Positions 38,286 to 47,029 are shown, counted from the first letter of the stretch. The stretch: 64,000 bases of DNA from Cohnella abietis (GCF_004295585.1 NZ_AP019400.1:1455501-1519500); one strand, 5' to 3'. Notes: a model not told the origin generated them from the letters alone. Translations and numbers: made by a program.

Positions 38286-39279
38286 GCTGGAAGGAAATAA
38301 GTACATGGAGCTGCTTGTGGACTCCCTACAGAGCAGTAATATTTCAATTAAAGCCTTTAATAAGAAGAGGCTGCATCTGATGAGGCGGGGCGATGTCTTT
38401 CATGTGCATTGGCCGAGCTTCAGCTATACGGGAAGCAGTTTTTTAGGAACCTTGTTTAAGTCAGTTACTTTCCTTCTGCTGCTACTATTTTTCAGGTGGA
38501 GAGGAATTAAAATCGTATGGACCGTTCATAACGTGTGGCCTCATAAAGGTGGAGTAAGCTTGTTTAACCGCATCATGAGGACAATGCTATGCTCCTTCAG
38601 CACGAGCTTAATCGTAATGGGGGACTCGGCAAAGCAAGAGTTAATTCGTAATTTCAAAGCCAAGGAACGCCAAATCTATTTTATACCTCACGGTCACTAT
38701 AAAGATGCTTATCCTACTAGTGGGTTGAATGTTAGGGAACGTTATGGAATTCCGGATAATGCTTACGTCTTTACATTTTTAGGACGAATAGCACCTTACA
38801 AAGGCGTGGAGCAGCTTCTTGCCAGCTTTAATGAATTGAGAGATGAGCAGGCTCATCTCCTGATAGCGGGTAAGCCTTCGGAAGAGTTTAATCTTGATTT
38901 ATTTAAAAAGGGTATTCAAAGCTGTAACGTGCATGTATCGCTTAATTATGTTAAAGATGAAGAAATTGCTGACTATATTCGATGCGCGGATTGCGTAGTA
39001 TTGCCCTATCAGAATATAACAACCTCAGGCACGGCCATACTTGCATTGTCTTGTACAACCCCGGTAGTGGCTCCGAATATCGGGCTGCTCAGTGACTATT
39101 TGACACCAGAAACCTCTGTTCTGTATGACCCATTGGAGGCGGGCGCGTTAACACGCTCTATGAGGGAAGTTAGAGCAAAGAAAAGCTTCTTCCAGAATGC
39201 AGAGCCGTATCGTCTTAAGCTGGAAGAGCTGAACTGGCAGAGGATATCAAAATTAACGCAAGAGGTTTACAGTAGATAG
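38251..39279 (+). CDS. Glycosyltransferase family 4 protein
   Basis: A 342-residue GT-B protein. FHVHWPSFSYTG, IVWTVHNVWPHKGG, TFLGRIAPYKGVEQLLASFNEL and LPYQNITTSGTAILALSCTTPVVAPNIG are visible. The hydrophobic stretch SVTFLLLLLFF near residue 70 suggests membrane contact. GTG 38251 is used because the first beta strand (REITVFMLPI) starts there; ATG 38272 is an alternative. It is the last gene of the large operon. Confidence 0.8.
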   Translation: MREITVFMLPIKLEGNKYMELLVDSLQSSNISIKAFNKKRLHLMRRGDVFHVHWPSFSYTGSSFLGTLFKSVTFLLLLLFFRWRGIKIVWTVHNVWPHKGGVSLFNRIMRTMLCSFSTSLIVMGDSAKQELIRNFKAKERQIYFIPHGHYKDAYPTSGLNVRERYGIPDNAYVFTFLGRIAPYKGVEQLLASFNELRDEQAHLLIAGKPSEEFNLDLFKKGIQSCNVHVSLNYVKDEEIADYIRCADCVVLPYQNITTSGTAILALSCTTPVVAPNIGLLSDYLTPETSVLYDPLEAGALTRSMREVRAKKSFFQNAEPYRLKLEELNWQRISKLTQEVYSR

Positions 39280-39333
39280 GTGTAGATGAAGAGATGTCAG
39301 TTGCTAAATGCTCAATAGTTTTATGCTACTGAA

Positions 39334-39362
39334 GAAGCAGGCAGGTTCAACCTGCCTGCTTC
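39334..39362. terminator. Bidirectional hairpin between convergent genes
   Basis: GAAGCAGGCAGG and CCTGCCTGCTTC are perfect 12-bp arms around TTCAA. Only short T tracts flank it. It lies between the GT4 gene and the bactofilin gene and contains the bactofilin stop codon. Confidence 0.6.
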
Positions 39363-39772
39363 GATTTCTTATCTCCGCCGTTGCTTGGGCTCTCCACAGC
39401 GACTCCTAGTGGTTTGGCCTCCTTGCGATGATCCATATTGCTGGTACCATTAAGGATCCCTCCTTCATGGATGTTAAGCACAGACGCATAGGAGCTTCCA
39501 TGTAATTGTCCTGTTGAAGTAATGATTAGTTTGCCGCGGGTATGTACGTCCCCATATACTTTACCCGCAATTATAACGTCCCCAGCGACAATATTGGACT
39601 TCGCTACGCCGCCTTCACCAATTACGATGTCCCCTTTGCTATCGATGTCTCCCTGGAATGCCCCTTCGATTCGAACTCCAGCTTGTGTTTTAAGATTTCC
39701 ACTCATTTCAGTTCCGGTCCCGATTAAGGTGTCGGTCACACGAGATATGAGCTTCTTATGGTCCTTGAACAT
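39347..39772 (-). CDS. Bactofilin
   Basis: A 141-residue polymer-forming cytoskeletal protein. The core (about 20-110) is a six-residue-repeat beta-helix: TEMSGNLKTQAGVRIEGAFQGDI, GDIVIGEGGVAKSNIVAGDVII, GKVYGDVHTRGKLIIT. Short charged N- and C-terminal tails flank it, as is usual. Bactofilins scaffold cell-wall enzymes. It lies 5 bp downstream of an M23 peptidase gene on the same strand, a pairing known from other bacteria. Confidence 0.88.
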   Translation of the reverse strand: MFKDHKKLISRVTDTLIGTGTEMSGNLKTQAGVRIEGAFQGDIDSKGDIVIGEGGVAKSNIVAGDVIIAGKVYGDVHTRGKLIITSTGQLHGSSYASVLNIHEGGILNGTSNMDHRKEAKPLGVAVESPSNGGDKKSKQAG

Positions 39773-39777
39773 TATGC

Positions 39778-40707
39778 TCAGTCCTCCTTGATTTGTCTCA
39801 AATAAGGGAGAGGATTTACAGGCTCCTCGCTAACGACAATCTGGAAGTGCAAATGTGTTCCGGTGCTTCGACCGCTATTGCCCATTTTGCCGATGATATC
39901 TCCACGCTTAAGCTGATCGCCTATTTTAACTCCAATTTGGCTTAAATGCATATACCATGATTCCAAACCGTTGCGGTGGGTAATGATGATATAATTGCCC
40001 CTTGTACGGTTAAACCCGGATTCCTTAACCTTACCGTCTCCTGCAGCATAGATAGGATCGCCAGTATCACCAGAAATATCTACGCCTGCATGAAAGGTAG
40101 TCTTCCCGGTCATCGGATCACGCCGGAAGCCGAACCCAGACGTTAAGCGCCTTGCAACGGTTGGCCATCCTGAGGGAATGGCATCGAGCTCGGCTTGCTT
40201 CTGCACGGACTTGCGCAAGCTAGACTCCATAGAAACGGCCATTTCATCCAGCATTTGCGAAAGCTCGGAGAAATCGGTTATCGTTGATTCAAAGACTGCT
40301 GTAGAAGAGGCATCCCTGTTAGATGGTTGAGGTACGCCTTCTCCATACTTTCCGAGAAATTGCCTAAGTCGCTGCTCAAGCTCACTTAGTCCGCTCAACT
40401 GCTCCTTCAATCGTTCAGTCTGTCCGTTTAGGAGATTGAATTCACTAGTGAGGGCGTTCATCTCACTGTTCTTTCCTTCCAAGGAGTTTTTGTGCTGAAT
40501 TGAATCGTGGGCAAGACGAGCCTCCAAATCATGAATATGATTCAAAGTCTGAATTTGCCAAACAGTGAAACAGCCCGCAAGAGTAAATGCCGCAGCGACA
40601 GGCAACAATACGACTGCTCTTCCCGACACTTGAAATTGCCTAACCCGCTGGTCGGCATCCCGAATAAGGAAAAAGGACCATTTTGGCTTGCGTTTTCTAT
40701 GTGCCAT
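39778..40707 (-). CDS. M23-family (LytM) peptidase, membrane-anchored
   Basis: 309 residues. It has a short cytoplasmic N terminus, a membrane segment (VVLLPVAAAFTLAGCFTVW), a coiled coil at about 50-115 (LEARLAHDSIQHKNSLEG and NGQTERLKEQLSG), then the LytM domain: FHAGVDISGDTGDP, YIITHRNGLESWYMHLSQ and STGTHLHFQI with the zinc-binding HxxxD and HxH residues. It should cut peptide cross-bridges of peptidoglycan outside the cell. It is likely partnered with the bactofilin. Confidence 0.88.
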   Translation of the reverse strand: MAHRKRKPKWSFFLIRDADQRVRQFQVSGRAVVLLPVAAAFTLAGCFTVWQIQTLNHIHDLEARLAHDSIQHKNSLEGKNSEMNALTSEFNLLNGQTERLKEQLSGLSELEQRLRQFLGKYGEGVPQPSNRDASSTAVFESTITDFSELSQMLDEMAVSMESSLRKSVQKQAELDAIPSGWPTVARRLTSGFGFRRDPMTGKTTFHAGVDISGDTGDPIYAAGDGKVKESGFNRTRGNYIIITHRNGLESWYMHLSQIGVKIGDQLKRGDIIGKMGNSGRSTGTHLHFQIVVSEEPVNPLPYLRQIKED

Positions 40708-40824
40708 TTTTGCTCCTTTCCAAATAGTAATGAATCTTGAATTGTAATCCTGCTCTAATGCTATTTATTCTTGTAGTCTTTCTTTCATTCCTTATAAATC
40801 ATTAAGAGACGGCGAGGTAAGGAT

Positions 40825-42258
40825 ATGATTGTGCTAGCTCTAAGCATTCTGTTGTTCATATTTATCTTTCAAGCGGCCACGATACTGCTCCTCGAATTTC
40901 GTAGACCTGCGCATGCTACTGCTTGGCTGTTTATTTTGTTTCTCTTCCCGCTGGTCGGCTTCATCTTGTACTATTTTTTAGCTACCGAATATCGCAGGAG
41001 TCGGAAGGCACGTCGTCGAGGTAGCTTAGATCAGCGGCGCAGAGCAATGCTGATTGCCAAGAGTACGAATGTTACACGGGCTTCAGAGCTTCCTGCTCCT
41101 GATTTTGCTTCGCAAACAAGACTGTTCAGGGCCATACTTAAAGGGGGAGAGCTGCCTATTTCCCTTAAAAATCGCTGTGAAATTTACAATAACGGTTATG
41201 ATACCTATGAAGCTATGATAAAGGCTATTCGTCGTGCCAAGGATCATATTCATCTGGCTTCTTATATTGTGCGGGATGATGAGACTGGAAGAATGTTTCA
41301 GAAGGAATTGATTGAGAAGGCGCAGCAGGGTGTACAGGTAAGATTTCTATTCGACGGAATAGGTAGCATTAAGCTAAGTGAATCTTATATCCAGACTTTA
41401 AGGGATGGCGGTGTGGAGTGCGCGTGTTTTTTTCCACTAAGACCTTCCTTTTTGAAGAAGAGGATGAATTATCGCAATCATCGAAAAATCATTGTTGTAG
41501 ATGGGGAGATCGGCTTTATTGGTGGGATTAATGTTGGAGATGAATACATAGGAAAGCACCCACGTCTAGGCTACTGGAGAGATACTCACATTAGGCTGGA
41601 GGGGGACTCAGTCTATTGGCTTCAAGAGGTTTTTCTGAAGGACTGGGAGATGGCGACGCGAGAAAAGCCGAATCATGCAGCGTTCTTCCCCAATCATTCC
41701 TGTGAAAATGAAGAAGCGGTACAAATCGTTCCTGCTGGACCTAATCGGAGTGGAGATGCGATTCACGACTCCATCTTCGCAATGGTGTCATCTGCACGAG
41801 AGCGCATATGGATAACTACGCCGTATTTCATTCCAAGCGCAAGCATTGCCATGGCGCTGCATGACGCTGCATTGAGCGGATTAGACGTACGAATTATTAT
41901 CCCTTATGTACCAGATTCGTGGCTAGTTCACTATGCGACATTGTCTTATGTAGAAGAAATGATGCGTTCAGGAGTCAGAGTCTGGCAGTATAAAAAAGGC
42001 TTTATCCACGCCAAAACCCTTGTTGCGGACAAGCTTGTTGCAGTCGTTGGCTCAGCTAATATGGATCTGCGCAGCTTTTACAGTAACTTTGAGATTAATG
42101 CTCATCTGTTTGATCTTGAAGCTATCGAACATATGGAAAGAGATTTTCTGCTGGATCTGGATAACAGCACAGAAATCAATTTACAGAGGTTTCTGAAGCG
42201 TCCGCGCAAGCAGAAGCTGAAGGAAGCTATGTCACGAATTTTATCCCCATTGCTTTAA
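40825..42258 (+). CDS. cls: Cardiolipin synthase (phospholipase D family)
   Basis: A 477-residue protein with two N-terminal membrane segments and two HKD motifs. The first reads NHRKIIVVDGEIGFIGG; the second is HAKTLVADKLVAVVGSANMD. These catalyse phosphatidyl transfer between two phosphatidylglycerols. The length is normal for bacterial Cls. Its stop shares the tetranucleotide TTAA with the stop of the convergent LigD-type polymerase gene. Confidence 0.9.
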   Translation: MIVLALSILLFIFIFQAATILLLEFRRPAHATAWLFILFLFPLVGFILYYFLATEYRRSRKARRRGSLDQRRRAMLIAKSTNVTRASELPAPDFASQTRLFRAILKGGELPISLKNRCEIYNNGYDTYEAMIKAIRRAKDHIHLASYIVRDDETGRMFQKELIEKAQQGVQVRFLFDGIGSIKLSESYIQTLRDGGVECACFFPLRPSFLKKRMNYRNHRKIIVVDGEIGFIGGINVGDEYIGKHPRLGYWRDTHIRLEGDSVYWLQEVFLKDWEMATREKPNHAAFFPNHSCENEEAVQIVPAGPNRSGDAIHDSIFAMVSSARERIWITTPYFIPSASIAMALHDAALSGLDVRIIIPYVPDSWLVHYATLSYVEEMMRSGVRVWQYKKGFIHAKTLVADKLVAVVGSANMDLRSFYSNFEINAHLFDLEAIEHMERDFLLDLDNSTEINLQRFLKRPRKQKLKEAMSRILSPLL

Positions 42259-43136
42259 GGGATTTGATTAATGATGTCCGCAAGAGATTGCCGGGGAGCG
42301 GTGGACAAGATGTCGCCCTGTGCTCGAAGCCGCTGCCTAATGTTAAGTAAGTGGAAATCGGTTGGTTTGACGTTAAGCTGAACCTCCTCCCAAGAAATCG
42401 GTGTGGACACAGTTGCGCCGGGGCGAGCTCTAGGAGAATAGGGTGCTGGTAATGTTTTGCCAGCATAGTGCTGGAGATAGTCCAAATAGATGAGGTCACC
42501 GCGATCCTTCGTCATACGTTCTACGGTAAATAGCTTAGGGTGCTGGGCAACGAGATATTCGGATACGAATTTGCCAAACCGTCTGAGCTTGTCAAAGTCG
42601 GGTCCACGCTCAATAGGCATGACGATTTGCACACCAGTTGCTCCGGAGGTTTTGGGTATGGCGTGTAATCCGAGTGATTTTAGTAGCTGCCCTACGAGAG
42701 ATGTTGCTTCCATAAGGCGAGGCTCATCCTTTAGAGTAGGATCGATATCAAGCATCCATGTATTCGGTAGTACATTGGCAATTTCATCAGAGGCGACATG
42801 GAATTCAAGACTATACAGGCTCCCCATCCACAGAAGAGTAGGCACGGAATCCATTACCACATAGCGGATACTGCCGTCTTGCGCAGTGCGGACATAGTCA
42901 GGGGTGGGCTTGGGACAATTTTTCTGGTAAAAGGAAGTTCCGTGTATGCCCTCTGGAAAACGAATTGTTGTTAAGTATCGACCTGTGCTATAGGGGAGTA
43001 AATATGGTGCCAGCTCTGCAAGTATTTGTACATAATCTAGCTTAGTAATCTCAAGCTCAGGCCATATGAGCTTGTCTGGGTGGGATATGGTTAATTCAAA
43101 CTCATCAAGCCGCACAATCGTTGGTCGCTGTGCCAT
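42255..43136 (-). CDS. ligD: LigD-type DNA polymerase domain protein (NHEJ)
   Basis: A 293-residue stand-alone homologue of the LigD polymerase (archaeo-eukaryotic primase) domain. YLTTIRFPEGIHGTSFYQKNCP, WMLDIDPTL, ATSLVGQLLKSLG, KTSGATGVQIVMPI and GDLIYLDYLQHYAGKTLPAPYSPRARPGATVSTPI carry the catalytic acidic and His residues. It adds nucleotides at broken ends during end joining. ATG 43136 follows GGAAGGGGAAC on the minus strand, which is preferred over a longer frame from 43187. The ligase is encoded separately at 43756. Confidence 0.88.
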   Translation of the reverse strand: MAQRPTIVRLDEFELTISHPDKLIWPELEITKLDYVQILAELAPYLLPYSTGRYLTTIRFPEGIHGTSFYQKNCPKPTPDYVRTAQDGSIRYVVMDSVPTLLWMGSLYSLEFHVASDEIANVLPNTWMLDIDPTLKDEPRLMEATSLVGQLLKSLGLHAIPKTSGATGVQIVMPIERGPDFDKLRRFGKFVSEYLVAQHPKLFTVERMTKDRGDLIYLDYLQHYAGKTLPAPYSPRARPGATVSTPISWEEVQLNVKPTDFHLLNIRQRLRAQGDILSTAPRQSLADIINQIP

Positions 43137-43266
43137 TTCGTTCCCCTTCCATCTTTGTGTTCTCATTAGCATTTCCAGATGTGACAAGAAGGACTCTATC
43201 TAATGATCGATATTAGACTTTCCTTCCTCAAGAATCTGATCTAGCGTATAATGGGAAGATGGGGTG

Positions 43267-43593
43267 ATGAGAATGGATCAGTCGCAATTATGTCCTCGAT
43301 TTGAGAAGGCTATGGAAATATTGAGTAAACGTTGGACAGCTTTGATTGTATATCAGCTGCTCGCTGGTCCTCAGCGTTTTGCTCGAATTGAGAGCTCATT
43401 GCCTAATCTAAGCGGTAAAGTACTGTCCGAACGGCTAAAGGAATTAGAAGCCGAGAGCATCATTCAACGTGACGTTTATCCCGAAACGCCAGTGCGCATT
43501 GAGTATAAGCTAACGGATAAAGGCAAAGCCTTAGCTCCGTTATTTAATAATATTGAAAGCTGGTCGAGCGAGTGGATCGAGCTGAAGGAATAA
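43267..43593 (+). CDS. HxlR-family transcriptional regulator
   Basis: About 108 residues with the conserved start CPRFEKAMEILSKRWTALIVYQLL, the winged-helix core RFARIESSLPNLSGKVLSERLKELEAESII and a wing with YKLTDKGKAL. HxlR proteins are dimeric regulators, often redox responsive through the N-terminal Cys. Starts at 43264, 43267 and 43273 are all possible. It lies divergent from the LigD-type polymerase gene and may regulate it. Confidence 0.85.
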   Translation: MRMDQSQLCPRFEKAMEILSKRWTALIVYQLLAGPQRFARIESSLPNLSGKVLSERLKELEAESIIQRDVYPETPVRIEYKLTDKGKALAPLFNNIESWSSEWIELKE

Positions 43594-43597
43594 CATT

Positions 43598-43643
43598 ATC
43601 GCTTCCATACTGCTGATAGTAGCAGCTTGGGGGCGATTTTTGT
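43598..43643 (+). terminator. Terminator of the HxlR gene
   Basis: ATCGCTTCC and GGGGGCGAT flank an inner stem CTGCTGATAGTAGCAG. TTTTTGTT follows. Confidence 0.6.
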
Positions 43644-43755
43644 TATGGAGGGTGGTAGAAGCTGTGCAATCTATGTATGTATTCTAGCCGAACAGTCCAC
43701 TCTTTAGAGGATAGGTGGAAGCACCTAATTATTCATTTAAGGAGGTATTGGGCAG

Positions 43756-44706
43756 ATGGAATGGCTTCCCCTTGCGCCCTTCGAACCGATCTCGGCTACG
43801 CAAATACCGACTGGAGAACAATGGATCGCCCAAATAAAATGGGACGGCGTTAGAATGTTAACTTATTTTGACGGTCAAGAGGTTAGATTATTCAATCGCA
43901 GGCTTAACGAACGAACGATGCAATATCCGGAGCTATCGCAGCCCTCGACATTTTGCCGTTCATCATCGTTTATTATTGATGGGGAGCTAATAGCCTTCGA
44001 TGAGAACAAGCCGTCATTTCATGAAATCATGAAGCGAGATAGCTTGCGCAGATTAGATCATATCGAACGAGCTGTGAAACGAACTCCAGTCGTATATATG
44101 ATTTTTGATGTGCTGTATATTGAGGGTAAATCAGTTATGGATAAACCCTTATTGGAGAGACAAGCACTATTAAACGAATATATTATCCCTCATGACAATA
44201 TACAGGTTGTGCAAAATTTCAGTGATGCCTCCCAGCTGTTAAAGGTTATGAAAGCTCATCAGATGGAAGGAATCGTCTGCAAAAATACAGAAAGCACCTA
44301 TTCTGTAGCAGGGAAGGATAAGCGATGGCAGAAGATCAAGATTTTTTATGATCTTCATGCCATCGTAGGAGGCATTACGTTAAACCATGACACCGTAAAC
44401 TCCATGCTCCTAGGCTTGTATAATGCAACAGGTGAATTTGTATATATCGGGCATTCCGGTCCAGGCAAGCTAGCGGGGATGGAGCTACAAAATTTAACCA
44501 ATCAAGCTAAAGCAGCGATAATCCCTGAAATGCCCTTTATGAATAAGCCGGAAAGGTATAAGGATGTACTGTGGGTGAATCCGCAGATTATCGTAAAGAT
44601 TCAATATATGGAATGGACAACGCATGGAACAATGAGACACCCAACTGTACAAGCAATTGTTACGGCGGTTCATTTGGAGGACTGTACTTTTAAGCAGCTT
44701 GATTGA
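43756..44706 (+). CDS. ATP-dependent DNA ligase, LigD ligase-domain type
   Basis: A 316-residue ligase with adenylation motif I IAQIKWDG (Lys28), motif III IIDGELIAF, motif IV EGIVCKNTES and motif V WQKIKIFY. An OB-fold follows to the C terminus (HDTVNSMLLGLYNATGEFVYIGH). It seals ends in Ku-dependent repair. A good AAGGAGG precedes ATG 43756. The convergent neighbour is Ku. Confidence 0.9.
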   Translation: MEWLPLAPFEPISATQIPTGEQWIAQIKWDGVRMLTYFDGQEVRLFNRRLNERTMQYPELSQPSTFCRSSSFIIDGELIAFDENKPSFHEIMKRDSLRRLDHIERAVKRTPVVYMIFDVLYIEGKSVMDKPLLERQALLNEYIIPHDNIQVVQNFSDASQLLKVMKAHQMEGIVCKNTESTYSVAGKDKRWQKIKIFYDLHAIVGGITLNHDTVNSMLLGLYNATGEFVYIGHSGPGKLAGMELQNLTNQAKAAIIPEMPFMNKPERYKDVLWVNPQIIVKIQYMEWTTHGTMRHPTVQAIVTAVHLEDCTFKQLD

Positions 44707-44755
44707 AATGTGGATTCCGGACCGATTAGGGTGAAAAGGGTTTCTCCACAATCGT

Positions 44756-45643
44756 TTAGGGAACGGCGCCCTCTTTCTTGCGACCACGTGTGCCACGAGG
44801 CTTGGCTTTGCTACGGTCTTCCCCTGTGTCGGTTGGCGTAGCAGCAGTGGTAGGTGGCTTAGCTGGCTTTGAATTCGTAGCCTCTAGGCTAGCCTGGAGA
44901 GCTGCCATAAGATCTATGACATTTGTTCTTTCTGCGGCAGGAGCCGTAATAATATCCGTGCCTTCACCAGCAATTTTACGTTGGATAGCTTCTTGCAAGG
45001 CAATTCGGTAATCGTCCGTATATTTGGCCGGATCAAAGGGAGTTGAAAGCTGATCAATGAGCATTTTAGCCATTGTTAGCTCCCGTTCATTAACGGAAGT
45101 TTGCTCGGGTAAGTTTGGTACCTGCTGTAAGGGGCGGATTTCATCTGGGTAGTGCATGGTTTCCATGCATATACAATTGTCTACAGCCCGAATAGCGGCC
45201 AAGCTACTTTTGCTTCGTATTGCGATTTTAGCTATACCGATTTTACCCGATTGACGCATAGCCTCGAGCAACAAATTATAAGCACCTGAGCCTGCTTGGT
45301 CGGGAGATAAATAATAAGCCTTCTGATAATATAAGGGATCAATTTCCGTCAAATCGACAAAATCCAAAATTTGAATCGTTCGAGTATTTTCCGGCTTTAT
45401 AGCGTCAAGCTCATCGGATTCGAACAAGACGAAACGATCCTTTTCGCTTTCGTAGCCCTTCGAGATGTCATCCCATCCCAGTTCCTTCTCGCAATGAGGG
45501 CAGGTGCGAACATTGGCGATAGGCGTACCGCATTCTTTGTGAATCATCCGTAAATGAATATCTTTGTCTTCAGTAGCTGTGAACATTTTGACAGGTACAT
45601 GAACCAAGCCGAAGCTGATCGCACCTTTCCAGACCGTATGCAT
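44756..45643 (-). CDS. ku: Ku, DNA end-binding protein
   Basis: A 295-residue Ku-type protein. MHTVWKGAISFGLVHVPVKMFTATEDKDIHLRMIHKECG is the standard start, and a YYLSPDQAGSGAYNLLLEAM region follows. A Lys/Arg/Pro-rich tail (from about residue 255) probably binds DNA. It forms a homodimeric ring on broken ends and recruits LigD activities. ATG 45643 follows AAAGGGAG; the longer frame upstream has no support. Convergent with the ligase gene. Confidence 0.92.
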   Translation of the reverse strand: MHTVWKGAISFGLVHVPVKMFTATEDKDIHLRMIHKECGTPIANVRTCPHCEKELGWDDISKGYESEKDRFVLFESDELDAIKPENTRTIQILDFVDLTEIDPLYYQKAYYLSPDQAGSGAYNLLLEAMRQSGKIGIAKIAIRSKSSLAAIRAVDNCICMETMHYPDEIRPLQQVPNLPEQTSVNERELTMAKMLIDQLSTPFDPAKYTDDYRIALQEAIQRKIAGEGTDIITAPAAERTNVIDLMAALQASLEATNSKPAKPPTTAATPTDTGEDRSKAKPRGTRGRKKEGAVP

Positions 45644-45767
45644 GGGTATTGGCTCCCTTTTACTCAAGGTGTTTACTCCTTTATAAGCTTCCCCGTCCGA
45701 ATGGAAAACAATCGTGCAGGGAATATTGGAAAGGGTTATAAGCCAGAAACCAAGGAGACGAAGAAGC

Positions 45768-45947
45768 ATGGACTCGGAAAATGTACAGGGTAAGGGCAAT
45801 TCAGACTCTATTCATGAGGGCAAGGACGTCTACGACATGGATATAGACCGAATGATTAACGAAGGATTGGGTGGGGGGCAGGTAACTCTTCATAATGGGC
45901 TGATCTCGGAATCAACGACGGATACAATGGAGGAAAATAATCCATGA
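45768..45947 (+). CDS. Small acidic protein, possibly DUF4025/YozQ-like
   Basis: A 59-residue protein behind a good AAGGAGA (45752-45758). The core GKDVYDMDIDRMINEGLGGGQVTLHNG loosely resembles the YozQ (DUF4025) group of Bacillus small proteins; this match is weak. It overlaps sspH by 4 bp, so a sporulation-related role is a reasonable guess. Confidence 0.6.
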   Translation: MDSENVQGKGNSDSIHEGKDVYDMDIDRMINEGLGGGQVTLHNGLISESTTDTMEENNP

Positions 45948-46129
45948 ATGCACAGAGAGCAAAGGAAATTTATGAATCATCTGATAATATATCGGTTCAA
46001 TTGGACGGCGAGGAATCCGTTTGGATTGAGAACGTAGATGTACCAAACGGCGTGGCTACGGTTCAGGTTGGGACAAATCCGATGAATACTCAGACGGTTG
46101 GGGTAGAGCGATTGAAAGAGCGGGACTGA
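45944..46129 (+). CDS. sspH: H-type small acid-soluble spore protein
   Basis: A 61-residue protein starting MNAQRAKEIYESSDNISVQLDG and ending with NTQTVGVERLKE, like the SspH family (MNxQRAKEI start, V..V..L end). SspH proteins are made in the forespore; their exact role is minor or unclear. It supports the view that the host makes endospores. Translation is probably coupled to the upstream small gene. Confidence 0.85.
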   Translation: MNAQRAKEIYESSDNISVQLDGEESVWIENVDVPNGVATVQVGTNPMNTQTVGVERLKERD

Positions 46130-46199
46130 ATGAGGGAGATTGAGTGGGACTGAATGAGTGGGACTTAATAAGCGGGATTGAATAAGGGCGCAAGTGAAT

Positions 46200-46318
46200 C
46201 TCTATGGCACGCATCGGGGTATTTCTGACCATTCGATTCTACGTTAAGAAGGGGCATCTCTGATCCCCTGATTCTACGTAAAGAAGGGGCACCCCCGATC
46301 ACCCAATTCTACGTTAAG
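46200..46318. repeat. Short direct repeat, about 35-bp period
   Basis: GATTCTACGTTAAGAAGGGGCA begins at 46235, recurs at 46270 with one change, and a partial third copy (AATTCTACGTTAAG) begins at 46305. The linking segments (CTCTGATCCCCT, CCCCCGATCACCC) are related too. No coding frame is evident. Confidence 0.7.
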
Positions 46319-46418
46319 CTGCATTTGCTTCAGCACAGGAATACTTACTTTTTGGAAGTAAGTTGTTCTCATGCTAAAATGAGGTGAGTTCCATTATATC
46401 CCTCAAGGAGTGATTGTT

Positions 46419-46979
46419 ATGTATGAAATCGCAATAATCGGCGGAGGTCCCGCAGGCGCAAGTGCGGCTATTTTTACTGCGAAAGCAGGGAAGAAAACAC
46501 TTGTACTCGATAGCGACCAGAGCGTAACAAAGCGAGCATGGGTTGAGAACCATTATGGAGTCAAAGAAATTACGGGTCCTGATCTCGTGGCTATTGGGAA
46601 GGCACAAGCAGTTAAGTTTGGTGCGGAGTTCGTGACGGCCAAAGCGACCAAGCTAATTGCTGGGGACGGGTTTATTACTATTGAAACAGACGGAGAAACC
46701 TACGAAGCGAGTCACGTTATTCTCGCCACCGGGCTATTCGTAGATGTGGCTGAAGCTAGTGGCGTTCGCACCAAGCCAGGAACAGAGCCGAGAATTAAAA
46801 CGATCGTTGATGCTTCTCCAGAAGGAAAGACGAGCATAGATCGTATATGGGTAGCTGGTACCGCCGCTGGTGTGAGTATGCACACAATCATAACCGCAGG
46901 CAATGGTGCCAAAGTTGCCATCAACATCATTAGCGAGCTCAACGGCGAACGCTATGTCGATCATGATTTTCTGAAATAA
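46419..46979 (+). CDS. Small FAD-dependent oxidoreductase, thioredoxin-reductase-like
   Basis: 186 residues. AIIGGGPAGASAAIFTAKAGKKTLVLD is the FAD-binding dinucleotide fold. VILATGLF and DRIWVAGTAAG correspond to the ATG and terminal GD-type motifs of the TrxR family. The NADPH domain and the CxxC redox centre are both absent, so this is a single-domain flavoprotein. ATG 46419 is 8 nt after CAAGGAG. Partner and reaction are unknown. Confidence 0.8.
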   Translation: MYEIAIIGGGPAGASAAIFTAKAGKKTLVLDSDQSVTKRAWVENHYGVKEITGPDLVAIGKAQAVKFGAEFVTAKATKLIAGDGFITIETDGETYEASHVILATGLFVDVAEASGVRTKPGTEPRIKTIVDASPEGKTSIDRIWVAGTAAGVSMHTIITAGNGAKVAINIISELNGERYVDHDFLK

Positions 46980-46983
46980 GAAT

Positions 46984-47025
46984 AAAAAATCCCGCCTTGC
47001 CGCATGGGCTAGGTGGGATTTTTTT
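46984..47025. terminator. Bidirectional terminator
   Basis: AAAAAATCCCGCCT pairs with AGGTGGGATTTTTT. It lies between convergent genes and has A and T tracts on both sides. Confidence 0.8.
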
Positions 47026-47029
47026 GTTC

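Noticed and set aside
45644..45767. Forespore (sigma-G) promoters for ku and the sspH operon
   Set aside because: No convincing pair of -35 and CATnnTA-type -10 elements could be placed on either strand.
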